Assembly (NCBI GenBank): GCA_963781595.1
Contig: CAWAGG010000006.1
Span: 2,976,001 to 3,040,000 of the forward strand
Direction of reading: 5' to 3'
From: JBEDUK01 sp963781595
GTDB taxonomy: Bacteria; Actinomycetota; UBA4738
DNA: 64,000 bases
The notes below the pieces were generated by a model, which saw only the letters and a program-made list of their open reading frames with translations, was not told the DNA's origin and did no database searches. Shown here one piece after another: positions 30,325 to 38,016 of the stretch. The position numbers and the translations under genes were made by a program. Numbering within the stretch: position 1 is the stretch's first letter; the number at the start of each line of letters is the position of its first letter.

Positions 30325-31074
30325 CTACAGGGCCGGGGTGAACCCGTTCACCAGCCGCAGGACCGGCGCCATCACCTGGATCCAGAGTCCGGAGACGAGA
30401 AGCACCCCGATCACCATCAGCACGACGCCGCTCACGCCCGCGAACCAGGAGTAGTTCCGGCTGAAGAATCGCATCGCGCCCATGACGCGTTCGACCCCCA
30501 GGCCGACCAGCACGAACGGGATCGCGAGCCCCATGGAGTAGACGAACAGCAGGGACACGGCCCGGGCGGTGCTCGTCTGCGCGCCGGCGAGCGTCACGAT
30601 CGCTCCGAGCACCGGACCGATGCACGGCGTCCAGCCCGCCGCGAACGCCATGCCGAGCGGGAACGCCCACGCCGGGCCCGGCTTCACGCGGGCCAGCCGC
30701 CCGAGCAGGGGCCGCTCCTCCCGGTACAGGGCCGGCACGCCCACCCGCAGCGCGTACAGCAGCATGAAGGCGCCGAACACGAACACGATCGCGCCAGCGA
30801 CCCGCTGTCCGCCCGGGGACCGGATCCAGGTTCCGATCAGGCTCGCGGTGAAGCCGAACACGACCGTGAACACCACGGTGAACCCCGCGACGAAGGCCAG
30901 CACCGGTACGAGCGGGCGCTTCGTGCGTTCCTCCGGCTCCTGGCCGATCACGAACGCCAGGTAGCCGGGAACCAGCGGCAGCACGCACGGCGACGCGAAC
31001 GAAACGAGGCCGGCGGCGAGCGCGAGTCCCGGCGCCCACCAGCTGTTCACCTGCGACTGCACGTCGGCCAGCAT
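30325..31074 (-). CDS. ccdA: CcdA-type cytochrome c biogenesis protein (thiol-disulfide)
   Basis: A membrane protein that carries reducing power from cytoplasmic thioredoxin to the outer face, to keep apocytochrome c and copper-site thiols reduced. The 249 residues have about six helices and the two signature cysteines in SPCVLPLVPGYL and TPCIGPVLGA. It is convergent with the oxidase operon and divergent from the b6/Rieske operon, both of which need its product. The start ATG is at 31074. Confidence 0.92.
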   Translation of the reverse strand: MLADVQSQVNSWWAPGLALAAGLVSFASPCVLPLVPGYLAFVIGQEPEERTKRPLVPVLAFVAGFTVVFTVVFGFTASLIGTWIRSPGGQRVAGAIVFVFGAFMLLYALRVGVPALYREERPLLGRLARVKPGPAWAFPLGMAFAAGWTPCIGPVLGAIVTLAGAQTSTARAVSLLFVYSMGLAIPFVLVGLGVERVMGAMRFFSRNYSWFAGVSGVVLMVIGVLLVSGLWIQVMAPVLRLVNGFTPAL

Positions 31075-31133
31075 CGGCGCCTATCTTCCCAGGGCCCCCC
31101 GGGCCCGGCGGCCAGCCCTGGCGCATGTCCGAT

Positions 31134-31163
31134 TTGCGAACCCGCAGGGCCGTGGTGGATAGT
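31134..31163 (+). promoter_or_regulatory. Candidate promoter of the b6/Rieske operon
   Basis: A -35-like TTGCGA (31134-31139) and a -10-like GATAGT (31158-31163) are 18 bases apart on the plus strand. A perfect Rex operator starts 13 bases after the -10, where it would cover the transcription start. A second, isolated TATAAT lies at 31290-31295, close to the first gene but without a clear -35. Confidence 0.5.
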
Positions 31164-31175
31164 TGGCGGGATGGC

Positions 31176-31193
31176 TTGTGAACCGCTTCACAA
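31176..31193. promoter_or_regulatory. Rex operator, perfect match
   Basis: The sequence TTGTGAA-CCGC-TTCACAA is an exact fit to the Rex operator consensus TTGTGAA-N4-TTCACAA, extended by C/G on the outer sides (CTTGTGAA...TTCACAAG). It lies between the divergent ccdA and b6/Rieske operons, about 136 bases before the first gene of the latter. Rex releases DNA when the NADH/NAD+ ratio is high, so these genes would be induced when electron acceptors run short. Binding is inferred. Confidence 0.88.
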
Positions 31194-31289
31194 GCGGGCG
31201 CGGCCGGGATGCCCCGCTCCCACGACCGAGGCCTCAACGATCTCGGCCCCTCCTCGGGCCGTTCCGCCGTCCTACCCAGTCACGGTGGA

Positions 31290-31295
31290 TATAAT
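31290..31295 (+). promoter_or_regulatory. -10 element TATAAT before the b6/Rieske operon
   Basis: An exact TATAAT, rare in DNA this GC-rich, lies 33 bases before the ATG at 31329. The expected -35 window (31267-31272) does not resemble TTGACA. It may be a second, Rex-independent promoter downstream of the operator. Confidence 0.4.
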
Positions 31296-31328
31296 CCGGC
31301 CCGTCGTCTGGAATGCGAGGGTCGATCG

Positions 31329-31667
31329 ATGAGGCTCGTGCCCGAGGGGCTCCATAAGCGCTACGAGACCATCCTCAGGGAGTTCGAATGGAACTGGACG
31401 AAGGCAGCGATCGCGGCCCTGGTCCTGTGGTTCCTCGCGATCGTCACGATCGGCGTGATCCCGTCCTGGTGGCTCTACTTCGCCCAGCGCCCTCCGCTGA
31501 GCTGGACGCAGAACAAGTTCTGGCTGTTCAAGCTGCGCGACCTGGTCGCCGTGATCCTGTTCACGATCCCGACCGTCCTGTTCATGGTCGTCCCGTACTT
31601 CGTCCAGAAGCACCGCCAGCGGCTCCGCGGGGCGAACGCCAACCGGGCGGGCGGAGGGTATCGATGA
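31329..31667 (+). CDS. Small two-helix membrane protein, first gene of the b6/Rieske operon
   Basis: An unrecognised 112-residue protein with a basic amphipathic N-terminus, a first helix at about 25-48 (with WWLYFAQRPP at its end), a short loop and a second helix at about 70-92, then a basic tail. It is the promoter-proximal gene of the operon that encodes the quinol-oxidising complex. It may be an accessory subunit or assembly factor. No motif supports a named family. Confidence 0.7.
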   Translation: MRLVPEGLHKRYETILREFEWNWTKAAIAALVLWFLAIVTIGVIPSWWLYFAQRPPLSWTQNKFWLFKLRDLVAVILFTIPTVLFMVVPYFVQKHRQRLRGANANRAGGGYR

Positions 31668-31699
31668 TCGCTCACGCGAGCGGATGGAGGGGCTGACCG

Positions 31700-32104
31700 G
31701 TGCCGTTCGTCAAGACCGAGGTCGACATCCACGAGGACTACGCGCTGCGGTCGGTCGATGCGGAGTGGCTGAAGCAGGGCGTCAAGTCCCCGAAGCACCT
31801 GATGCTCGACCCGGACAACTGCATCCTGTGCCGAGCGTGCGAGGACGTCTGCCCGTGGAACGCGATCTGGATGATGAGCCCGGGCATCGTCGAGCAGAGC
31901 GAGGACCCCTCGGTCGAGGCCGACGTCGGCGCCGCGTACGCGATCTTCGTCGTCGACGACAACGCCTGCACGCGCTGCTCGGTGTGCGTCGAGCGCTGCC
32001 CGTCGGACGTCCTGTACTATGCGCGGCTGCCGGAGGGCGAAGGTGGCGCGCGGACCATGGCGGCGGTGCCCGTGTCGCAGCAGGCCGACGAGGACGCCGA
32101 GTAG
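31700..32104 (+). CDS. 2x[4Fe-4S] ferredoxin in the b6/Rieske operon
   Basis: A 134-residue ferredoxin with two full cluster motifs: Cys41, Cys44, Cys47, Cys51 and Cys90, Cys93, Cys96, Cys100, each CxxCxxCxxxCP. The spacing between the motifs (about 39 residues) and the hydrophobic insert IWMMSPGIVE resemble ferredoxin-like subunits of respiratory enzymes more than short clostridial ferredoxins. The GTG start follows GGAGGGG. It sits between a membrane protein and cytochrome b6, so it may bring low-potential electrons to, or take them from, the complex. That role is inference only. Confidence 0.85.
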   Translation: MPFVKTEVDIHEDYALRSVDAEWLKQGVKSPKHLMLDPDNCILCRACEDVCPWNAIWMMSPGIVEQSEDPSVEADVGAAYAIFVVDDNACTRCSVCVERCPSDVLYYARLPEGEGGARTMAAVPVSQQADEDAE

Positions 32105-32152
32105 CGGTGCGACCGACCGGGCGCTGAGGCGGACGAGGGAGGACCGGAGCAC

Positions 32153-32968
32153 GTGGCGAAGACCGAAGAGCGACCGCCCGACCTGAAGCCGAAGCGCAGG
32201 CTGCCGAAGCCGCCGCGGCCGATGGAGGCGTTCGACAAGCTCCGCGAGGGCGAGATCTGGAAGTCGGTCTTCCGGCCCGGCTCGGTGTTCCGCAAGGGCT
32301 ACAAGGACACCCAGCGCGACCGCGCCCTCGCCACGATGAACAACGTGCTCTACCACCTCCACCCGACGAAGGTGAAGCGCCACGGGCTGAAGCTGACCTA
32401 CACGTTCTGCCTGGGCGGGCTGTCGTTCTTCCTGTTCATCCTGCTGACGATCACGGGCATCTACCTGATGTTCTTCTACCGACCCTCGGCCGAGCTGGGC
32501 TTCGCGCAGGCCTACCAGGACATGCTCACGATCCGGAGCTCGGTGTTCTTCGGCGACCTGGTCCGCAACATCCATCGGTGGGGCGCGCACCTCATGGTGC
32601 TCACCGTCACGCTGCATATGGCGCGCGTGTTCTACACGGGCGCCTACAAGCCGCCGCGCGAGTTCAACTGGGTGGTCGGCGTGATCCTGCTGTTCCTGAC
32701 GCTGGGGCTGTCGTTCACCGGCTACCTGCTCCCCTGGGACCAGCTGTCGATCTGGGCCGTCACGATCGCCGAGGGCATCTCGGGGAACTCGCCGCTGATC
32801 GCCCAGCAGGCGAAGTTCATCCTCCTGGGCGGGCTGCAGGTGGGGCCGGAAACGCTCTTACGTTGGTACGTCCTGCACGTCCTGGCGTTGCCGTTCGTGC
32901 TGGTCATCTTCCTGGCGGTCCACTTCTGGCGGATCCGCAAGGACGGCGGCATCTCGGGACCCCTCTAG
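32153..32968 (+). CDS. qcrB: Cytochrome b6-type subunit (N-terminal cytochrome b, two hemes, heme ci site)
   Basis: The heme-bearing half of a split cytochrome b, 271 residues. The two heme pairs are His141/His155 (14 apart) and His242/His257 (15 apart). The 15-residue spacing of the second pair is the cytochrome b6 pattern; bc1 enzymes have 14. The end IRKDGGISGPL also matches b6. Cys86, in the pattern TFCLGGL, aligns with the b6 cysteine that binds the extra heme ci (cn). An 80-residue basic N-terminal extension comes before it. The GTG start is at 32153. Four helices are expected. Products of this type occur in Firmicutes and cyanobacteria. Confidence 0.92.
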   Translation: MAKTEERPPDLKPKRRLPKPPRPMEAFDKLREGEIWKSVFRPGSVFRKGYKDTQRDRALATMNNVLYHLHPTKVKRHGLKLTYTFCLGGLSFFLFILLTITGIYLMFFYRPSAELGFAQAYQDMLTIRSSVFFGDLVRNIHRWGAHLMVLTVTLHMARVFYTGAYKPPREFNWVVGVILLFLTLGLSFTGYLLPWDQLSIWAVTIAEGISGNSPLIAQQAKFILLGGLQVGPETLLRWYVLHVLALPFVLVIFLAVHFWRIRKDGGISGPL

Positions 32969-32985
32969 ACCGGATCGACGACGAC

Positions 32986-33813
32986 ATGGCGCGCGACGAA
33001 TCTCAGATCGACAAGGAGACCTTCGACCGGGTCCTCGCCGAGGAGCTCGGCAAGGGCACCGACCGGCGGATCGCCGAGGGTCGGGCGCGCTCGGCGGCGG
33101 TGAAGGCCTACCGCAAGGCGCACGGGATCGAGCCGGCGCCGCCGCGACAGGCGGGCGCAGCCGCGCCGGCCGCGGCGTCGGGCAACGGGGGCGGCGACGG
33201 GGCGGGCGCACCGGTACCGGCGACCGTCGGGGCGGCGGCCGCGGTCGCGAGCGGGCCCGCGGCGCTGCGGACCGCGCCGGCGCCGACCGGCCGGCCACCG
33301 TCGGCGAAGCCCGGGACCCCGGACAAGCAGCGCCTGCTCGCGCTGGTGCAGCCCGAGGGGATCCAGCGCGTCCAACGCGAGCAAGGCGACCGGGTCAACG
33401 TCTTCCCGCACCTGCTGGCCGAGGAATTCGTCGCGATGTTCATCGTGCTCGTGTTCCTCGTCATCTACTCGACGATCGTCGACGCGCCGCTGCGCGAGCT
33501 GGCCAACCCGAACCTGACGCCGAACCCGTCGAAGGCGCCCTGGTACTTCCTGGGCCTGCAGGAGCTGCTGCGGTACTTCCACCCGATGATCGCCGGTGTC
33601 GTGTTCCCCACGCTGATCCTGGTCGGGCTGGCGGCGATCCCGTACATCGATCGGAACCCGAGCACGAAGCCCGGCGACCGCAAGCTGATCATCCTGCTGA
33701 TCACGATGCTGTTCATGTTCGGCGCGACGCTGACGATCATCGGTTCGTTCTTCCGGGGCGAGGGCTTCAACTGGGTCTGGCCCTGGAGCCAAGGGCTGTT
33801 CTTCGAGTTATGA
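32986..33813 (+). CDS. Subunit IV-type C-terminal cytochrome b
   Basis: The heme-free half of the split cytochrome b. The 275 residues start with a charged segment, then an Ala/Pro/Gly-rich linker of about 70 residues. The subunit IV core follows from about 125, with VFPHLLAEEF, three helices and the quinol-site region NPSKAPWYFLGLQELLRYFHP (the PEWY-like motif reads APWY here). The long linker is unusual for subunit IV. The ATG is 17 bases after the b6 stop, and its TGA overlaps the Rieske ATG. Confidence 0.9.
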   Translation: MARDESQIDKETFDRVLAEELGKGTDRRIAEGRARSAAVKAYRKAHGIEPAPPRQAGAAAPAAASGNGGGDGAGAPVPATVGAAAAVASGPAALRTAPAPTGRPPSAKPGTPDKQRLLALVQPEGIQRVQREQGDRVNVFPHLLAEEFVAMFIVLVFLVIYSTIVDAPLRELANPNLTPNPSKAPWYFLGLQELLRYFHPMIAGVVFPTLILVGLAAIPYIDRNPSTKPGDRKLIILLITMLFMFGATLTIIGSFFRGEGFNWVWPWSQGLFFEL

Positions 33814-34526
33814 CGCCGACGGTCGCCGTCTCGAGCCTGTCCCCGACCGCGGTCGTGCTCCTGACCGTGGGCGTGATGACGTTCCTGTTCATCTTCATCC
33901 TGGGGAACTCGTTCCGCCGCAGCCGGCGTCACGCCGCGGCACCGGCGGGCGCCGACGGCGCCGAGGCCGCTCCAGGAACGGCGCCGGCGCCCATCTCGCG
34001 GCGTGACTTCTTCCGCGGCGGCCTCCTCGTCGCGCTCGGTGCGTTCGTCGCGGAGTTCGGCGGCGCCACGCTCGCGTTCCTGTGGCCGAACCTCAAGGGG
34101 GGCTTCGGCTCGGAGATCGAGGCCGGCTCGCTCGATGACATCAAGGGGTTCATCGCTGCGAACCACCAGCCCTACTACTACGGGGCCGGGCGCTTCTACA
34201 TCGTGCCGTACAACGGCGACGGGACGAACACGGTCTACGCCGGGATCACCGAGGAGAACCTGATGGCGCTCTACCAGAAGTGCGTCCACCTGGGATGCCG
34301 GGTCCCCTTCTGCCAGACGAGCCGGTGGTTCGAGTGCCCCTGCCACGGCTCGAAGTACAACGAGGCCGGCGAGTACGAGTTGGGGCCGGCGCCGACCGGG
34401 CTGAACCGGTTCAAGCTCACGATCAAGGGCGGGACGGTGTTCGTCGACACGTCGAACATCATCCCCGGGCCGCCGCGCGGGACGAACACGACGCACCAGT
34501 CGCCCGAGGGACCGTTCTGCGTGTGA
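33810..34526 (+). CDS. qcrA: Rieske [2Fe-2S] protein
   Basis: The iron-sulfur subunit that takes the first electron from quinol. The 238 residues have one N-terminal helix, then a twin-arginine-like SRRDFFRGG and a second helix. The Rieske fold follows, with ligands Cys158, His160, Cys176 and His179 and the stabilising disulfide pair Cys163/Cys178. An extra Cys168 sits between. Two helices before the fold differ from the single anchor of plain b6f Rieske proteins and recall actinobacterial QcrA, which has three. Confidence 0.93.
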   Translation: MTPTVAVSSLSPTAVVLLTVGVMTFLFIFILGNSFRRSRRHAAAPAGADGAEAAPGTAPAPISRRDFFRGGLLVALGAFVAEFGGATLAFLWPNLKGGFGSEIEAGSLDDIKGFIAANHQPYYYGAGRFYIVPYNGDGTNTVYAGITEENLMALYQKCVHLGCRVPFCQTSRWFECPCHGSKYNEAGEYELGPAPTGLNRFKLTIKGGTVFVDTSNIIPGPPRGTNTTHQSPEGPFCV

Positions 34527-34546
34527 CGGTGGCCGGGGGGGGTGCG

Positions 34547-35239
34547 ATGACGCAAGGGATGCTCGCGGCCGTGACCTCGAGCCGGGCGTGGGCGATCACG
34601 ATCGCCCTGCTGATCGGCGCGGTGTTCATCCTCGGCACCGCGTACATGGTCCTACGCAAGCCGCGCCGGCCGGGGACCCCGGACATCCCGTCGGCGATGC
34701 GGCCGGGTCCCACGGACCAGGAGCTCGAGTCGACACAGCAGCCGCGGATGCTGGCGTGGGGCGCCGTGCTGGTGATGATCATGGCGCTGTGGATCCCGCT
34801 CGTCTGGCTCTTGGAGCCCAGCGCGAACGCGAAGGACCAGCTGAAGATCAACGCGGACTACGTGAAGCAGGGCTCATTGCTCGTCCAGCTTTCGACGAAG
34901 GAGAACGCCGCCGGGTTCGGGTGCGTCCGGTGCCACGGCGCCGATCTGGACGGGGGCTCCAACTACTTCAACGGCACCGTCGTGACCGTTCCCAGCCTGC
35001 GGACGGTCTGCGCGGGTCCGAACGGCAACCCGCCCCACGCGCAGATCAAGAGCCTCTCGGACATCGTGAACACGATCGCGCAGGGTCGCGCCGGCACCGA
35101 CATGCCGTCCTGGAGCGTGAAGTACACGGGGCCCCTCGATGACGACCAGATCAACGCGATCGTGAACTACATCCTGTCGATCCAGAAACCCGTCCCCGGC
35201 GGGCCGAAGAACAACGTCTGCATCAACCCGATCAAATGA
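34547..35239 (+). CDS. Membrane-anchored mono-heme cytochrome c
   Basis: A cytochrome c of 230 residues with two N-terminal helices (about 10-33 and 67-90) and one class I heme domain. The heme binds at Cys126, Cys129 and His130 (CVRCH), with Met186 (TDMPSW) as likely sixth ligand. Typical actinobacterial QcrC has two heme motifs; only one is here. It probably takes electrons from the Rieske protein and passes them to the blue-copper domain or CuA site of the oxidase. An in-frame GTG at 34529 is an alternative start. Confidence 0.9.
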   Translation: MTQGMLAAVTSSRAWAITIALLIGAVFILGTAYMVLRKPRRPGTPDIPSAMRPGPTDQELESTQQPRMLAWGAVLVMIMALWIPLVWLLEPSANAKDQLKINADYVKQGSLLVQLSTKENAAGFGCVRCHGADLDGGSNYFNGTVVTVPSLRTVCAGPNGNPPHAQIKSLSDIVNTIAQGRAGTDMPSWSVKYTGPLDDDQINAIVNYILSIQKPVPGGPKNNVCINPIK

Positions 35240-35246
35240 GCGCGCG

Positions 35247-35972
35247 ATGACGGATCTGGCCGCACTCGCGATCGCGCCCACGTTCGTCAAAGGCGTGCTC
35301 GCGGTCGCCTGCGCGGTCGTCCTGTTCATCGGGAGCATCTACCTGCTGTGCTCCGCGGTCTTCGGCCTGCGGATGGGATACCTGGTCCTGGCGACGTCGC
35401 TGTTCGCCTGGATGATCGTCTTCGCGGCGCTGTGGGCGTTCGGCGCCCCCGGGACCCTGCGCAACGTCGGTCCGCGCGGGACCGAGGCCCACTGGCAGGT
35501 GTTCTCCGCGGCGTCGCAGCCGACCACGTCGGTGTTCCCGGAGACGGCCACGTATCCCGGTCACGGGTGGTGGGTCCCCGCCCCGAACAGCCAGTCCGCG
35601 GCGTCGATCCCGACCGTCACGACCGCGTTCCAGACCTACCTCGCCGCCCAGGCGCAGCAGCAGCTCGAGGAGCAGGGACAGACCGACGCCGAGGTCGACC
35701 CGACCCAATACGTCGTGCAGAACGTCCGGTTCTCCACGGCGAAGGACGGGACGCACCTGGCGGCGGGGACGGCGTTCTTCTCCTCTGGCGGACCGGCGAT
35801 CACGGTCTACGCGTACCACGACAGCGGCAACGTGCCCGTCTACTCGTGGGCGTTCCTGATCGTCGCGGTCGGCGGCTTCCTCATCCACGTGCCGTTCCTG
35901 GACCGCGCGGAGCGGAGCCGCAAGGCGGTCCTCACGGGGGGGACGGCTCCCGTCTGGTACGGGCCGGCCTGA
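35247..35972 (+). CDS. Unknown membrane protein of the b6/Rieske operon
   Basis: An unrecognised 241-residue protein, seven bases after the cytochrome c gene. Two close helices (about 14-36 and 42-65) are followed by an outer domain of about 130 residues with a Gln-rich stretch, then a last helix near 200-218 and a short tail. The layout of helices around one extracytoplasmic domain fits an accessory subunit of the complex. No cofactor motif is visible. Confidence 0.72.
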   Translation: MTDLAALAIAPTFVKGVLAVACAVVLFIGSIYLLCSAVFGLRMGYLVLATSLFAWMIVFAALWAFGAPGTLRNVGPRGTEAHWQVFSAASQPTTSVFPETATYPGHGWWVPAPNSQSAASIPTVTTAFQTYLAAQAQQQLEEQGQTDAEVDPTQYVVQNVRFSTAKDGTHLAAGTAFFSSGGPAITVYAYHDSGNVPVYSWAFLIVAVGGFLIHVPFLDRAERSRKAVLTGGTAPVWYGPA

Positions 35973-35989
35973 ACCGACAGCGAAAGGAC

Positions 35990-36103
35990 ATGACGACGAT
36001 GCTCGCCATCACGCCGGTCACCGACGGATCCACCGCCTTCATCCTGTTCACCGTGATGATGGTGTTGATCTTCGTGACGTTGATGATCGCCATCCGCCGG
36101 TAG
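35990..36103 (+). CDS. 37-residue single-helix protein ending the b6/Rieske operon
   Basis: A very short gene with a clear GAAAGGA ribosome site five bases before its ATG. The peptide has a polar start (MTTMLAITPVTDGSTA) and one strongly hydrophobic helix of about 18 residues, ending in RR. The N-out, positive-in pattern and its place 17 bases after the previous gene suggest a small structural subunit like the PetG/PetL/PetN peptides of b6f complexes. That comparison is by analogy, not by homology. Confidence 0.6.
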   Translation: MTTMLAITPVTDGSTAFILFTVMMVLIFVTLMIAIRR

Positions 36104-36276
36104 CCCCGCCGGACGCAGGGAGTCGGTTCCGGCGACGCGAGGAGCAACCGCCGACGTCGACTGCACGTGCGCCGACACCCCGGACAGCAACCTCGGGGGA
36201 TGAGGTCTACACTGCGGTTTCGTCGTCCCGACGCGGAACCGCGGGGCGACCCGATCAGCGAGCGAGGCGGTCGGTC

Positions 36277-36702
36277 ATGGCGGAACCGAGGGAACCGGAG
36301 ATGTCGAGCGGGCTCGACTACCTCGAGAAGGCGGGCAAGCTGGCGCCGATCGACAAGCGTGGCCCCGCGCACCCGGAGGGCTCGGAACCCACGTCGACGA
36401 GCTCGGACCTGACCTCCAGCCTCGAGGCGTTCGCCGCGCGGACGTTGCTCGAGACGATCCGCCGGATCGAGACGGAGAAGGGCGGCGACCACCCGGGCGC
36501 GCTCCTGTCCGAGTGCGCGAAGCAGATCGGCATGTCGGGAGAGGTGCTGATACCGCTCTCCCGTCGGCTGGAGGACGCCGGGCTGGTCAAGACGCTGAAG
36601 TCGGACGACTTCGGGAACAACCTCGTCACCCGCACCGATGCGGCGGATCAGCTCCTCGGGTCGTCCGACCCGATCCGTGCGCTGACGAGCCTGCTGGGGT
36701 AG
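36277..36702 (+). CDS. Winged-helix-like protein, function unknown
   Basis: A soluble 141-residue protein. The N-terminal 45 residues are charged and probably disordered. The rest (about 48-141) looks like a small winged-helix domain (LLSECAKQIGMSGEVLIPLSRRLEDAGLV followed by a strand-like turn), common in transcription factors. It starts at ATG behind GAGG and is followed by an unknown membrane protein. I do not recognise the family. Confidence 0.65.
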   Translation: MAEPREPEMSSGLDYLEKAGKLAPIDKRGPAHPEGSEPTSTSSDLTSSLEAFAARTLLETIRRIETEKGGDHPGALLSECAKQIGMSGEVLIPLSRRLEDAGLVKTLKSDDFGNNLVTRTDAADQLLGSSDPIRALTSLLG

Positions 36703-36715
36703 AACGGCTGGCGCC

Positions 36716-37612
36716 GTGGCTCGGCGAACCGGGACACCCGGGGGGAGCCAGCATCCGTCACGACGTCGCCAGACGGGGACCTCGCGAGTCACGCTTCCTC
36801 GCCAGCCTTCGAGGTTGCTCCCCGCGGCCCTTGCGGTGATCGCCGTGGCGCTCGTGGTGGCTGGGATCGCCGCGAACGTGCCCGCAGGCATGGACCACGA
36901 GGGGGTGTACGCGCTCCTGGCGGGGCTCTTCGGGGCCGTCGTCGGCGCCTCCGAGCTGGTCTCGCGCTACCGGGACGAACCCACGCGCGCGCTGACCAGC
37001 GCCGCCGGGCTCACCTACATGCTGATGAACGGCATCGTGTCCGGCCTGGCGTTCGGCCTGCTGACGCGGTACGCGATCGCGATGTTCCCGGGGCTGGCGA
37101 ACGACCCCCTCATGAGGAGCGTGGTCGCCGGATTCGGCGCGATGGCCGTCCTCCGATCGAAGTTCTTCACCCTGCGGACCGCGAAGGGCGAAGACGTCTC
37201 CGTGGGGCCCGACGCGGCCGTCTCAGCGTTCCTGGACGCGGCGGACCGTGGAGTGGACCGATCGAGAGCTGCGCGACGACTCGCGCTCGTATTCGATGAG
37301 GCGAGCCGGGTCGACCGGCCCGAGGACGGACCCGACTTCCTCGAGATCTCGGTCGCGGCCCTGCAGAACCTCAGCGTGGACGACAAGACGAGGTTCGTCG
37401 AACGGATCAACAGCGTGGTGGGAAGTCAGTACTCGGACCGGCTCAAGCTGCAAGCGATCTGTTACGAGCTCCTGACGCTCACCGGCGAGCGCAATTTCAG
37501 CGAGATCATGGCGAACCTCGAGACCTACGTGAGGAGCGCACCACCCGCGTCGCACGAAGACGCCTCCGTCGACGAGCCTGAGCCGCCGGCGCCGGGGGCC
37601 GCTGGAGGCTGA
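36716..37612 (+). CDS. Membrane protein of unknown function paired with the winged-helix gene
   Basis: A 298-residue protein from a GTG start 14 bases after the previous gene. Residues about 33-125 hold three to four helices; the remaining 170 residues are soluble and mostly helical, with an acidic, proline-rich tail. The pairing of a winged-helix-like protein and a membrane protein suggests a sensor/regulator unit, but there is no motif to support it. The alternative start in VIAVALVV would remove the basic N-terminus. Confidence 0.65.
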   Translation: MARRTGTPGGSQHPSRRRQTGTSRVTLPRQPSRLLPAALAVIAVALVVAGIAANVPAGMDHEGVYALLAGLFGAVVGASELVSRYRDEPTRALTSAAGLTYMLMNGIVSGLAFGLLTRYAIAMFPGLANDPLMRSVVAGFGAMAVLRSKFFTLRTAKGEDVSVGPDAAVSAFLDAADRGVDRSRAARRLALVFDEASRVDRPEDGPDFLEISVAALQNLSVDDKTRFVERINSVVGSQYSDRLKLQAICYELLTLTGERNFSEIMANLETYVRSAPPASHEDASVDEPEPPAPGAAGG

Positions 37613-37641
37613 CCGCGGCCGATGCGGCGTGTTCGCTCGGG

Positions 37642-38016
37642 CTATCGTGCCGGCGCCGCGCACGAGCCCTCGCCGACCAGCCGGCCGAGGCGGTGGCGGT
37701 TCCGCGCGACCAGCCCGTAGAGGGCGTCGATCGGCCCTCCGAACGCTCCGGCGACGGAGGCGAGCGGCCTGAGGCCCGGGAGGTAGCGCATGAGGTCGGG
37801 GACGGCCGCACCGGCTGAGGAGCGCCGGCCGTCGGGCGAGAGGAGGTGCCACGATGCCATGCGCTCGGCCACGTCGAGATCGGCGAGCGCCTCGGCCGCG
37901 CGCTCACCCTGCAGCGGCGCCGCGTCGAGCCGACCCCCGCTCCACCGGATGACTCTCTGCATGCTCCAGCGGCAGAAGCCGCAGTCCCGGTCGTAGAGGA
38001 GCACCGGCCGGTTCAC
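37642..38016 (-). CDS. DUF393 (thiol-disulfide oxidoreductase-like) protein
   Basis: A 124-residue protein of the DCC/DUF393 family, named for the motif at its start, YDRDCGFCRWS. The CxxC pair suggests a thiol-disulfide role, though this is not well proven for the family. The GTG start overlaps the hemL stop (GTGA), placing it last in the rex-hem operon. The frame runs far upstream over hemL, but that part is a shadow. Confidence 0.82.
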   Translation of the reverse strand: MNRPVLLYDRDCGFCRWSMQRVIRWSGGRLDAAPLQGERAAEALADLDVAERMASWHLLSPDGRRSSAGAAVPDLMRYLPGLRPLASVAGAFGGPIDALYGLVARNRHRLGRLVGEGSCAAPAR

